From Gammaproteobacteria bacterium (lineage in GTDB: Bacteria; Pseudomonadota; Gammaproteobacteria; Chromatiales; Chromatiaceae): 10,017 nucleotides of DNA. Positions 1-6,985 of this stretch are shown in pieces. Position numbers and translations under genes: made by a program. Every line of letters starts with the position of its first letter. The first letter of the stretch is position 1. The stretch covers positions 1 to 10,017 of the forward strand of contig JAHEHQ010000074.1 in assembly GCA_024644505.1 (NCBI GenBank), read 5' to 3'. Under the pieces are notes generated by a model that was not told the DNA's origin, made no database searches, and saw only the letters and a list, made by a program, of their open reading frames with translations.

Positions 1-531
1 AGTTCCCTGTATCGTCAGCAATATCAGCAAACCTCCCAGCGCAAATAGACCGAAATAGAGCCGGAATGTATCCCGCTGCGCCTGCAGCGGGGTCAGATCC
101 TCTGCTACCGCCAGGGTGATCTCCCGGCCTTGCTTGAGAAACCCCCGTTCCAGTACCAGCAACTGCTGTCCCGCGGGGCCGGGTACGATTGATGTTCCGC
201 TTTCTCCGGGGGTGAACGGTGTCAGGGATAACCTCTGATCCCAGAGAGAACGGGAAATCAACTCCAATCCGTCATCCATAAGAATAACGTAGTAATGACC
301 GGAAAACGGCTGGCTGTAAAACTCACTGATACGATGCCTGCGCACCCGTGGCCGCACCCGATCCAGAGTCAACGCTGACAGCAGGCTTTCCGCATCGTGC
401 TCAAGGCGGGAGACGATAAACTCCTCGGTCAGACCACGAATCGCGTGATTGCCCAGCAACCAGAGCAGACCGAACAGAATCACCAGGGCCAGGCCCAGGC
501 CTGATTGCAGCCGCCACTCAAGAGAATTCAT
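1..531 (-). CDS. Two-component sensor histidine kinase, N-terminal part (runs off left edge)
   Basis: Open frame of 177 codons with no stop, read leftwards from an ATG at 531 and cut by the window edge. It starts MNSLEWRLQSGLGLALVILF. A first membrane helix lies at about residues 11-28, a periplasmic sensor region of about 125 residues follows, and a second helix starts near residue 158 (RLYFGLFALGGLLILLTI). This layout is typical of QseC/PhoQ-type kinases. HAMP, HisKA and ATPase domains would lie outside the window, so kinase identity is inferred from topology and context. The start codon lies inside the end of the response regulator gene (14-nt overlap, 518-531), which is classic for a cognate regulator/kinase pair with translational coupling. 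The signal sensed cannot be told from the sequence. Confidence 0.85.
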   Translation of the reverse strand, partial: MNSLEWRLQSGLGLALVILFGLLWLLGNHAIRGLTEEFIVSRLEHDAESLLSALTLDRVRPRVRRHRISEFYSQPFSGHYYVILMDDGLELISRSLWDQRLSLTPFTPGESGTSIVPGPAGQQLLVLERGFLKQGREITLAVAEDLTPLQAQRDTFRLYFGLFALGGLLILLTIQGT

Positions 532-1195
532 CGGGTCTTGCCAGGAAGATATAACCCTGTCCGCGTCGCGTTTCGATCCGCTCACTCCCCAGTTTATCCC
601 TCAGATGCCGCACATAGACCTCGATCAGATTGCTGTCGCGGTCGAAATCCTGCTCATAGACATGTTCCGTCAGACGGGTCTTGGAGAGAATTTTCCCGGG
701 GTTGAACATGAAATAGCGCAGCAGGCGAAACTCCGTGCCGGTGAGGTTGACCTCACTATTGTCCTCCAGCCTGACAAGCTGGCGTTCCTCATCCAGTTCC
801 AGGCCCCCGCTTTGCAGTTTCGGGCTGACGACACCATGACTGCGCCGAACCAGTGCGAGTATGCGCACCAGCAGTTCCTCGACATGGAACGGCTTGCCCA
901 GGTAATCATCCGCACCGGCCTTGAAACCATCCACCCGCTCGTGCCAGGCATCGCGGGCTGTCAATACGATAACCGGCACCTTGTTGCCCCGCTGTCGCCA
1001 GTTGTGCAGTACTTCCAGGCCCGGTCTGCCCGGCAGTCCGAGGTCCAGGACAACCAGGTCATAGGGCTCCTCATTGCCCATGAATTCACCGTCCACACCG
1101 TCCAGCGCCACGTCCACCGCGAAGCCCTGCTGTTCCAACTCCTTTCTCAGTGATGCGACCAGCAGGTCATCATCCTCCACCAGCAGCAGGCGCAT
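518..1195 (-). CDS. OmpR/PhoB-family response regulator
   Basis: 225 aa, full length for the OmpR/QseB family. The receiver domain covers residues 1-115: acidic pocket E7/D8/D9 (MRLLLVEDDD), phospho-acceptor D51 (DLVVLDLGLPG), conserved T79 (VIVLTA) and K101 (GKPF). A winged-helix DNA-binding domain follows at about 128-220, with LTGTEFRLLRYF, the recognition-helix region SNLIEVYVRHLRDKL and the wing RIETRRGQGYIF. The start is the ATG at 1193-1195, which overlaps the TAA of the ancestral upstream PepSY frame (TAATG); the longer upstream reading in this frame is only the frameshifted PepSY region. It probably controls its own operon, perhaps including the b561 gene. It resembles regulators found beside PepSY/cytochrome b genes, but its target is unknown. 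Confidence 0.95.
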   Translation of the reverse strand: MRLLLVEDDDLLVASLRKELEQQGFAVDVALDGVDGEFMGNEEPYDLVVLDLGLPGRPGLEVLHNWRQRGNKVPVIVLTARDAWHERVDGFKAGADDYLGKPFHVEELLVRILALVRRSHGVVSPKLQSGGLELDEERQLVRLEDNSEVNLTGTEFRLLRYFMFNPGKILSKTRLTEHVYEQDFDRDSNLIEVYVRHLRDKLGSERIETRRGQGYIFLARPDEFS

Positions 1196-1523
1196 TAGTT
1201 CTCTTTCTCCTGCTCGAGTATCTCGCCTGTCACGGCATCCAGCTTCAGCTCCCAGACCTGACCTGACCCGACCCGTCCAGCAGTTCGATCTCATAGACAT
1301 TGCGCCCATCCTCCCCTTCCAGCTCGACCTACAGGATCCGTCCCGGACGCTGTGACCTGACCTGTTCCAGGATAGTCTCGAGTGGCTGGATCGAGCCGCT
1401 CTCCATGAGCCTCCGGGCCTCCAGGTGATCGTCATCATGATCGGCGCTGGCTACTACCAGGCCGACGCTTCCCAGGGTCAGCCCTATCGCCAGCACCATC
1501 ACTACTCTTTTAGTCGATTTCAT
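1195..1523 (-). pseudogene. Broken PepSY-domain periplasmic protein gene
   Basis: The frame starts at an ATG (1521-1523) after a GGAG ribosome site and encodes a signal peptide (MKSTKRVVMVLAIGLTLGSV...ASA) and the first PepSY half (EARRLMESGSIQPLETIL). It hits TAG at 1329-1331, codon 65. The same frame continues recognisably as VELEGEDGRNVYEIELLDGSGQ. Then a shift occurs, after which VWELKLDAVTGEILEQEKEN resumes in another frame and ends at TAA (1195-1197), overlapping the regulator ATG. Removing one 5-nt unit from the GACCT/GACCC repeat at 1255-1274 leaves exactly 108 codons, a normal length for this family. Intact relatives beside OmpR-type two-component genes are small periplasmic proteins thought to modulate the sensor. 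Here at most the first 64 residues are made. Sequencing error is possible but two independent lesions make true decay likelier. Confidence 0.8.
1255..1274. repeat. Four-unit pentanucleotide tandem repeat GACCT2-GACCC2
   Basis: Plus strand reads GACCT GACCT GACCC GACCC. It lies exactly where the PepSY reading frame shifts, and loss of one unit restores the frame. It is a plausible slipped-strand site. Confidence 0.8.
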
Positions 1524-1611
1524 AGCTTTTCTCCACTTTCTTTTTGATTTGGGATCATTGAAACCCTCCCACCTGGCGCGGAGCCGGAACCCATTCTCTC
1601 CCAGATAGATT

Positions 1612-2184
1612 TCAAGCCTGCTTACGGCCGGTAATCATCGCCCGTACCAGATTTTCCCCGTGCAGAAGACTGCCCAGGATCACACCGATCACATGAAAAG
1701 CCACCAGCAGCACCGTGAAATTGGCAAAGAATTCATGAATCTCTTCCATAACCTCGCCGCCAAACATCCGGGTACCCAGGAACCAGCCGGCCATAGGGCC
1801 GCCTCCCTCTGCGCCATAGGCAACGATCCCGGTAAGTGTGGTCAATGACAGGCTGAACAGCAGTGCCAGAATCATGGCACCGCCGGCCGGGTTGTGGCCC
1901 AGGTAACGGGCTGTTTCCCCTTGGATCAGATCCCCGAGATAGGCAGCTACCTCGCCCGGAGCGCGGATAAAATCAGAGAAGCGGGCATGCCTTGGCCCTG
2001 CGAATCCCCAGATCAATCTGACTACAAGCAGCCCCGCGATCAGATAACCGGAATAGACATGCAGAGCCTGCAGTTCGTCTTCGGTCAGGTACGCAATCAG
2101 AAAACTCAGCATTAGGGTCCAATGAAACAGGCGTATCAACGGGTCCCAGACCGCTATTTCTCCAGGGTGTTCCAGACTCTTCAT
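1612..2184 (-). CDS. Cytochrome b561-type di-heme membrane protein
   Basis: 190 aa, integral membrane electron carrier of the bacterial b561 / Ni-Fe-hydrogenase cytochrome b-like family, which usually moves electrons between quinol and a periplasmic or membrane partner. Histidines suited to bind two b hemes sit in separate helices: H21 (RLFHW), H42 (ALHVYSGY), H150 (EEIHEFFAN) and H164 (AFHVIGV). About four transmembrane helices are visible (about 20-33, 41-60, 103-122, 153-176). The opening WDPLIRLFHWTL and the end LLHGENLVRAMITGRKQ are typical of the family. The start chosen is the ATG at 2184, because GAGGAA lies 9 nt before it; a 14-residue longer start at 2226 lacks this support. It is first in the leftward group with the PepSY, regulator and kinase genes (88-nt gap to PepSY). 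Its partner is unknown. Confidence 0.92.
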   Translation of the reverse strand: MKSLEHPGEIAVWDPLIRLFHWTLMLSFLIAYLTEDELQALHVYSGYLIAGLLVVRLIWGFAGPRHARFSDFIRAPGEVAAYLGDLIQGETARYLGHNPAGGAMILALLFSLSLTTLTGIVAYGAEGGGPMAGWFLGTRMFGGEVMEEIHEFFANFTVLLVAFHVIGVILGSLLHGENLVRAMITGRKQA

Positions 2185-2391
2185 TCTCAATAATTCCTCT
2201 TTCAGTTTCGACGCAACACGTGGCACCGCGGCTTGAGTGAAGAGATTAGAGGGGCAAACTTAAATGAACCTGAAAAATCCCCGATACGGGCATGACCAGG
2301 GGAAGCGGCTGTTCACTTCAACAGACTCAACCCGATAGCGTTCCCCAGAATCCTGCCAACTACCGGGACAGGGGTACAGCATTTCCGCCAT

Positions 2392-2413
2392 ATAACCCGA
2401 AACACTGGGTTAT
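2392..2413. repeat. Inverted repeat ATAACCC-N8-GGGTTAT
   Basis: Perfect 7-bp arms around an 8-nt loop (GAAACACT), about 190 nt upstream of norC and 210 nt upstream of the b561 gene. It is not followed by a T-run, so a terminator is unlikely. An operator site is possible but unproven. Confidence 0.5.
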
Positions 2414-2502
2414 TTGACGCGATTTTCGAGCTCGATCCTTTGCAGAATAAATCTAACTAATTGAATTAAAATGAAAAAGAACGTTCAGCATGTTAGCGTG
2501 AA

Positions 2503-2516
2503 TTGATTCTCATCAA
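2503..2516 (+). promoter_or_regulatory. Crp/Fnr-family binding site (DNR/NNR/FNR box) of norC
   Basis: TTGATTCTCATCAA is an exact TTGAT-N4-ATCAA palindrome, and the symmetry extends to AATTGAT/ATCAATT (2501-2518). This is the known half-site pattern of FNR and of the NO-responsive DNR/NNR regulators that switch on nor genes. Its centre (2509.5) is 33 nt before the centre of the -10 hexamer at 2540-2545, as expected for class II activation near -41.5. Sequence alone cannot say which family member binds. Confidence 0.9.
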
Positions 2517-2539
2517 TTACCCTGTGGACAAAAAATCCA

Positions 2540-2545
2540 TTAAAT
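2540..2545 (+). promoter_or_regulatory. Probable -10 element of norC promoter
   Basis: TTAAAT matches TATAAT at four of six positions and predicts transcription starting near 2551-2552. No -35 hexamer is needed at an activator-dependent class II promoter. The leader would be about 28 nt, ending in the ribosome site AAGGAG (2567-2572), 7 nt before the norC ATG. Confidence 0.65.
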
Positions 2546-2579
2546 AGCGGCTCCTGTAGTTCAGATAAGGAGATATCCG

Positions 2580-3014
2580 ATGGCCCAGGTCTTCACCAAG
2601 TCCATGGCGCGTAATATTTTTTATGGTGGTTCCGCATTTTTCTTGTTGCTGTTTCTGGTTCTTACCTTCGACACCACCAAAGCCCTCCCCGATCGTGATA
2701 ACAGAGGCGCCATAACACCAGAGGTTGCCAGGGGCAAACTTGTCTGGGAGCAGAATGACTGTGTGGGCTGCCACACCCTGCTCGGTGAGGGTGCCTACTT
2801 CGCGCCGGAACTGGGCAACGTCTACCAGCGGTTCGGTAACAGCAAGGACGCCATCATGGGCTTTATCAAAAGCCGGCCGAAAGAAGGTATTCCCGGGCGG
2901 CGCAGCATGCCGCAGTTCAACTTCAGCGATGAGGAGTTGAGCGCGATCGCAGAGTTTCTTATCTATTCCTCGAAAATCAACACAGCCGGCTGGCCACCCA
3001 ATATCCAGGGTTAA
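2580..3014 (+). CDS. norC: Nitric oxide reductase subunit C (membrane cytochrome c)
   Basis: 144 aa, normal for NorC. It receives electrons from periplasmic cytochrome c or cupredoxin and passes them to heme b of NorB. One N-terminal membrane anchor (about residues 13-31, FYGGSAFFLLLFLVLTF) is followed by a periplasmic cytochrome c domain. The heme c site is C61-V-G-C64-H65 and the sixth ligand is very likely M110 (RRSMPQFNF). The tail GWPP and the segment GEGAYFAPELGNVYQRFG are strongly NorC-like. The start is fixed by AAGGAG 7 nt upstream. It is the first gene of the nor operon and lies 19 nt before norB, under a Crp/Fnr-type promoter. Confidence 0.98.
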   Translation: MAQVFTKSMARNIFYGGSAFFLLLFLVLTFDTTKALPDRDNRGAITPEVARGKLVWEQNDCVGCHTLLGEGAYFAPELGNVYQRFGNSKDAIMGFIKSRPKEGIPGRRSMPQFNFSDEELSAIAEFLIYSSKINTAGWPPNIQG

Positions 3015-3033
3015 TCAGGGGGAGTACGATCCT

Positions 3034-4437
3034 ATGCAGTACAAATCACAAGCTGTCGCAAAACCTTATTTCATTGCGGCCATTATCCTGTTCGTGGCCC
3101 AGATCCTGTTCGGACTGATCATGGGCCTTCAGTATGTCGTGGGGGATTTCCTGTTTCCGGAGATACCGTTCAACGTTGCGCGCATGGTCCACACCAACAC
3201 CCTGATCGTCTGGCTGTTGTTCGGATTTATGGGTGCCACCTATTACCTGGTGCCGGAAGAGGCGGAAACCGAACTGTTCGCACCCTGGCTGGCACATCTG
3301 ATGTTCTGGATCTTCCTCGTCGCGACCGGCGCCACCGTTGCCGGGTACCTGCTGGTGCCTTATGCCACCCTGGCCGAGCTGACCGGAAACGAACTGTTCC
3401 CCACCATGGGGCGTGAGTTCCTGGAACAGCCGACCATCACCAAAATCGGCATCGTGATCGTGGCACTGGCCTTCCTGTTCAACGTCGGCATGACAGTACT
3501 CAAGGGCCGCAAGACCGTGGTAAGCCTGGTACTGCTGATCGGCCTGCTCGGCCTGGCGTTGTTTTTCCTGTTTGCCTTCTACGTACCGGACAACCTCGTG
3601 CTCGACAAGTTCTTCTGGTGGTGGGTGGTCCACCTGTGGGTGGAGGGTGTCTGGGAGCTGATTCTCGGCGCCATCCTGGCCTTTGTTCTGATCAAGGTCA
3701 CCGGCGTGGACCGGGAAGTGATCGAGAAATGGCTCTATGTGATCATCGCCATGGCCCTGATCACCGGCCTGATCGGCACCGGACACCACTTCTTCTGGAT
3801 CGGCACGCCGGAATACTGGCAGTGGTGGGGCTCGATATTTTCCGCCATGGAGCCTATCCCCTTCTTCATGATGACGGTCTTCGCCTTCAACATGGTGAAC
3901 CGCCGTCGGCGCAACCATCCGAACCGGGTGGCCACATTGTGGGCTCTGGGTACCGCCGTCATGGCTTTTCTCGGTGCCGGTGTCTGGGGTTTCCTGCACA
4001 CCCTCTCGCCGGTGAACTACTACACCCATGGCAGCCAGATCACGGCGGCCCATGGTCATATGGCCTTCTACGGCGCCTACGTGATGATCGTGTTGACCAT
4101 CATCTCCTATGCTATGCCGATGCTGCGCGGACGCACATCGGCCAACAGCAACAAGTCACAGGTGATGGAGATGTGGTCGTTCTGGCTGATGACCGTCTCC
4201 ATGGTATTTATCACCCTGTTTCTGACAGGTGCCGGCATCCTGCAGGTCTATCTGCAGCGAGTGTCCGATAACCCGCAACCCTTCCTTGCGGTCCAGGATC
4301 AGATCTCCCTGTTCTACTGGCTGCGTGAGGCAGCGGGCGTGGTGTTCCTGGTCGGACTGGTGTGCTACATCGCCAGCTTCTTTGTCGGCAGCAGGGAACC
4401 CGAGGCTGTGATCGAACCCTCGGGTTCGGCGGCCTGA
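3034..4437 (+). CDS. norB: Nitric oxide reductase subunit B (catalytic, cNOR)
   Basis: 467 aa, one residue off the well-studied Pseudomonas protein and with a constant 7-residue offset at key sites. A member of the heme-copper oxidase superfamily with 12 helices, it holds heme b, heme b3 and a non-heme iron (FeB), and converts 2 NO + 2 e- + 2 H+ to N2O + H2O. Visible ligands are H53 (VHTNTLIVWLLFGFMGATYY) and H342 for heme b, H340 for heme b3, and H200, H251, H252 and E204 for FeB (VVHLWVEGVWELI; TGHHFFWIG). E208 and E273, conserved near the active site, are also present. It lacks the long N-terminal extension of quinol-dependent qNOR, which agrees with a separate norC. An AGGGGGAG ribosome site precedes the start. 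Confidence 0.99.
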   Translation: MQYKSQAVAKPYFIAAIILFVAQILFGLIMGLQYVVGDFLFPEIPFNVARMVHTNTLIVWLLFGFMGATYYLVPEEAETELFAPWLAHLMFWIFLVATGATVAGYLLVPYATLAELTGNELFPTMGREFLEQPTITKIGIVIVALAFLFNVGMTVLKGRKTVVSLVLLIGLLGLALFFLFAFYVPDNLVLDKFFWWWVVHLWVEGVWELILGAILAFVLIKVTGVDREVIEKWLYVIIAMALITGLIGTGHHFFWIGTPEYWQWWGSIFSAMEPIPFFMMTVFAFNMVNRRRRNHPNRVATLWALGTAVMAFLGAGVWGFLHTLSPVNYYTHGSQITAAHGHMAFYGAYVMIVLTIISYAMPMLRGRTSANSNKSQVMEMWSFWLMTVSMVFITLFLTGAGILQVYLQRVSDNPQPFLAVQDQISLFYWLREAAGVVFLVGLVCYIASFFVGSREPEAVIEPSGSAA

Positions 4438-4486
4438 GGCGCGACAATAAGGGCCTTTCCGTGAGGTGGCGGGCTGATGCGCTGAC

Positions 4487-4767
4487 ATGTCTGCGCGAAA
4501 ACCCGTTACCCCCGGTCTCCGTGCCTGCACCTGGGTCTGGGTCGTTATGTTGTTGCTGAGCCTGCTGACTTACCTGGTCGGAAATCAGAACCTGGACGGA
4601 CTGGGTATTTCACTGTGAGAGTTGTCTCTGGCCCTGGTCAAGGGGTACCTGGTAGGTGCCTGTTTCATGGGACTGGACCGCGTACGGGACTCTGGCGCTG
4701 GCCGGTAACCCTCTCGCTGCTGCTGCCCGGTTTACTGATCGGTACGGCATACATTCTGGAAAACTGA
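4487..4767 (+). pseudogene. norF: norF remnant (small three-helix NO-reductase accessory protein)
   Basis: The frame from ATG 4487 reads MSARKPVTPG, then a first membrane helix (WVWVVMLLLSLLTYLVG), and meets TGA at 4616-4618 (codon 44). The same frame goes on as ELSLALVKGYLVGACFMGLDRVR, which matches the NorF pattern of a lysine-containing second helix followed by FMGL. At about 4685-4692 the frame shifts. The next frame gives LWRWPVTLSLLLPGLLIGTAYILEN and ends at TGA 4765-4767. Adding one base makes 94 codons, a normal norF size (about 80-95 aa). NorF is a short membrane protein of nor operons that affects NO-reductase activity but is not a catalytic subunit. The remnant lies between norB and norQ. 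Two lesions suggest real loss of function; re-sequencing error is the alternative. Confidence 0.72.
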
Positions 4768-4811
4768 TTGGTTTTGTTCATCATCCTAACGGATTTTTAA
4801 AAGGTCCTTTC

Positions 4812-5618
4812 ATGACAGCACTGAATAAACTGGCCGATCCCGAACTGCCCTTTTACAAGCCCCAGGGCAACGAGATTACACTGTTCAGGTACGCATACCG
4901 GCATCAGCTGCCCCTGTTGATCAAGGGGCCCACCGGATGCGGCAAGACCCGATTCATCCAGTACATGGCAGCCATGCTCGGAAGACCGCTGCATACTGTC
5001 GCCTGTCACGATGATCTGACGGCCGCCGATCTGGTTGGCCGCTACCTGATTGGCGAAGGTGGTACGTACTGGACAGATGGCCCGCTCACACGGGCCGTAC
5101 GGGAGGGGGCCATCTGCTATCTGGACGAAGTGGTGGAAGCCCGCAAGGACACCACCGTGGTGCTGCATCCCTTGACCGATGACCGCCGTATCCTGCCTAT
5201 CGAACGCACCGGTGAACTGTTGCGGGCACCGAAGGAGTTCATGCTGGTTGTGTCCTACAATCCCGGCTACCAGAATCTCCTCAAGGGCATGAAACCCAGT
5301 ACCCGTCAGCGCTTCGTGGCCCAGCGTTTTGACTTTCCGGAACCGGAACTGGAAGTTCGGGTGCTGCAGGGCGAAACCGGCATCGATGAAAAGATGGCCA
5401 GACGCCTGGTGACACTGGCCACCTCACTGCGCACGCTCAAGGACCATGACCTCGAAGAGGCTGCATCCACCCGCCTGCTGGTCTACGCAGCAACACTGAC
5501 ACGAGGTGGGTATGAATCCCTGGAGGCCTGCCGCGCGGCGCTGGTCGAGCCCCTGACGGACGACGGGGAGACCACCGGGGCCCTGATGGAGTTGGTACAT
5601 GCCACATTCGGTGGATAA
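4812..5618 (+). CDS. norQ: NorQ, MoxR-family AAA+ ATPase for NO reductase activation
   Basis: 268 aa, the usual length for NorQ/CbbQ. It is a cytoplasmic AAA+ ATPase that, with NorD, is needed to make active NorB, probably by aiding insertion of the non-heme iron. Walker A is GPTGCGKT (39-46), Walker B ICYLDE (101-106), sensor 1 VVSYNPGYQ (N150), and the arginine-finger region is KPSTRQRF (161-168). The N-terminal DPELPFYKPQGNEI is characteristic of NorQ. I chose ATG 4812. The frame stays open back to 4656, but those 52 extra codons are the norF remnant read in the wrong frame. The 3' end overlaps the next gene by 20 nt, which suggests coupling. Confidence 0.97.
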   Translation: MTALNKLADPELPFYKPQGNEITLFRYAYRHQLPLLIKGPTGCGKTRFIQYMAAMLGRPLHTVACHDDLTAADLVGRYLIGEGGTYWTDGPLTRAVREGAICYLDEVVEARKDTTVVLHPLTDDRRILPIERTGELLRAPKEFMLVVSYNPGYQNLLKGMKPSTRQRFVAQRFDFPEPELEVRVLQGETGIDEKMARRLVTLATSLRTLKDHDLEEAASTRLLVYAATLTRGGYESLEACRAALVEPLTDDGETTGALMELVHATFGG

Positions 5619-6006
5619 TCCGGATGACTGGGAACCCGTTGCGCCAGGACAGGGGCTTGCCGTAACTGCAGAGGCGCTGTATCTCATCAACCTTCTGCTG
5701 CTGCCGGTCATTGCATTCATCACCCTGTTGATACTCTATTTCAGAACCATCACAAACGCCCCAACCCTGGCTGCGTGCCACCTGCGACAAACGCTGTCGG
5801 CGAGTCTCTGGGCCGGTTTTCTACTGCTGGCAGTGAACCTCATCATCGTCCTGACGGGCGGCTATCAAAGTGCCAACGTCTGGATGCTGGTGATCATCTA
5901 CTTCACCTGTTGTCACGCAACCCTGGTGCTGCTGGGTGTGGTCGGCCTGGCCAAGGCCATGGCCGGGCAGTGCTACCGTTTTCCTCTGGTTGGCAGAGAC
6001 CTCTGA
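5599..6006 (+). CDS. DUF4870/Tic20-like three-helix membrane protein in nor operon
   Basis: 135 aa, inner-membrane protein of unknown function. Three hydrophobic helices lie at about 25-47, 66-87 and 94-118. The segment between helices 1 and 2 (ACHLRQTLSASLW, 59-71) and the end (AKAMAGQCYRFPLVG, 118-132) resemble the conserved HxRQAL-like and GexYRYPl motifs of DUF4870, a family related to chloroplast Tic20. This is a motif-level assignment from memory. It is not NorE, which is a longer five-helix relative of oxidase subunit III. ATG 5599 has GGAG 7 nt upstream, inside the norQ end. Only 1 nt separates its stop from the polyferredoxin ATG, so the two are surely co-translated. A membrane partner for the polyferredoxin or for NorB assembly is a reasonable guess, not more. 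Confidence 0.8.
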   Translation: MPHSVDNPDDWEPVAPGQGLAVTAEALYLINLLLLPVIAFITLLILYFRTITNAPTLAACHLRQTLSASLWAGFLLLAVNLIIVLTGGYQSANVWMLVIIYFTCCHATLVLLGVVGLAKAMAGQCYRFPLVGRDL

Positions 6007-6007
6007 A

Positions 6008-6985
6008 ATGGACCGATTGCAGAAACGCAGGTTCTGGTTTCAGACCGGGTTCTTCGTGCTTTTCGTGTTGGCGCCGCCGCTGGATATCTTCCGGTTCGAC
6101 CTGACACAGGGACACTTCATACTCTTCGGGGCCCCATGGACACTGGGTATCGATGGGTTTATACGTGGGGAAATCAGCCCGCTGGAGGCCAGTCTGAATC
6201 TGCTGCTTCGCGGGTTTATCCCACTCCTGACCGTCGGGGGCGGCCTTATGTGGACCGCCTGGCGTTACGGCCGTCTCTACTGCGGCTGGCTGTGCCCCCA
6301 TTTTTCCGTGGTGGAGATGATCAACGGGCTGATGCAGCGGGCCGGCGGCAAACCGAGCCTTTGGGAGCCTGAACCGTTACCGGAACGTCAGCCCGATGGT
6401 CGTCTTCTGAAACCGGACCCCCGCTACTGGATAGCAGTGGTCCCCGCCGCACTGGCATTTGCCTTCCTGTGGGCATTGAGCCTGCTCACCTACCTGTTGC
6501 CGCCGTTCGAGATCTACGGCAACCTGTTCGGTGGCACCCTCACCCCGAATCAATTCCGGTTTCTCACTGTGGGCACGGCGTTGCTGTTCATCGAGTTCAT
6601 GTTTGCCCGGCACCTGTTCTGCCGGTTCGGCTGCGCCGTGGGCCTGTTTCAGAGCCTCGCCTGGATGGCCAATTCCCGGGCGATGGTGGTGGCTTTTGAA
6701 ACGCCCAAAGCTAAAGTCTGCCAGGACTGCAACAACGCTTGTGACAACGTCTGCCCCATGCGTCTCAAACCCCGCACCGTGAAACGCCGGATGTTCACCT
6801 GCACCGAATGCGCGCAGTGCATATCCGCCTGTGAGCAGGTGCAGAAGGACAACCCCCTCGGCGGAGTCTTGCATTGGGTCGATGGTGACTGCGCCCTGCC
6901 CGTGGTTTCCGGCCGAAAGCAGCAACCGGGCTGCTTCGATCCCGGCATGCTGGAAACCATGCATCCACCGGACAAGGGAAACTGA
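6008..6985 (+). CDS. Membrane polyferredoxin, NapH/CcoG (RdxA)-like 4Fe-4S protein
   Basis: 325 aa. The membrane part has about five helices (about 12-22, 67-84, 141-164, 185-200, 210-220), with two cysteine-pair motifs at the membrane surface: YCGWLCPHF (C92, C96) and CRFGCAVG (C205, C209). These are hallmarks of the NapH/NosR/CcoG family. A C-terminal cytoplasmic di-cluster domain follows: C238-x2-C241-x3-C245-x3-C249-P and C265-x2-C268-x2-C271-x3-C275. Further cysteines are C295 and C309. Such proteins move electrons from quinol or cytoplasmic donors to periplasmic or membrane targets, or help metal-centre assembly (CcoG in cbb3 oxidase). The location between norQ and norD suggests a role with NO reductase. 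The start at 6008 was chosen over one 24 codons upstream, which would overlap the previous gene. Its TGA overlaps the norD ATG by 1 nt. Confidence 0.92.
   Translation: MDRLQKRRFWFQTGFFVLFVLAPPLDIFRFDLTQGHFILFGAPWTLGIDGFIRGEISPLEASLNLLLRGFIPLLTVGGGLMWTAWRYGRLYCGWLCPHFSVVEMINGLMQRAGGKPSLWEPEPLPERQPDGRLLKPDPRYWIAVVPAALAFAFLWALSLLTYLLPPFEIYGNLFGGTLTPNQFRFLTVGTALLFIEFMFARHLFCRFGCAVGLFQSLAWMANSRAMVVAFETPKAKVCQDCNNACDNVCPMRLKPRTVKRRMFTCTECAQCISACEQVQKDNPLGGVLHWVDGDCALPVVSGRKQQPGCFDPGMLETMHPPDKGN

Larger units (their letters stand above)
2185..2579. other. Divergent intergenic region between cytochrome b561 and norC
   Basis: About 395 nt without a convincing gene. The norC-proximal part (2440-2550) is AT-rich and holds the norC promoter signals described separately. 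A 22-nt perfect hairpin sits at 2392-2413, and a 10-nt palindrome TCGAGCTCGA at 2426-2435. I could not assign a promoter for the leftward b561 gene with confidence. Confidence 0.6.

Noticed and set aside
449..1153. 234-codon plus-strand frame
   Set aside because: Antisense to the response regulator and kinase overlap; those genes are unambiguous.
3046..4059. 337-codon open frame on the minus strand
   Set aside because: It is antisense to norB, rich in His/Asp/Gln from complementary codons, with no domain and no ribosome site.
3618..4271. 217-codon plus-strand frame inside norB
   Set aside because: Out-of-frame reading of norB, whose own product has every catalytic residue.
4656..4811. 52-codon N-terminal extension of NorQ from ATG 4656
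   Set aside because: It overlaps the norF remnant in a different frame and has no NorQ-like content; family members begin near the ATG at 4812.
5599..6006. Calling the three-helix protein NorE
   Set aside because: NorE is a longer oxidase-subunit-III-like protein; length, helix count and motifs here point to DUF4870/Tic20-like proteins.
6377..6964. 195-codon minus-strand frame
   Set aside because: Antisense to the polyferredoxin gene; composition reflects the complementary strand.
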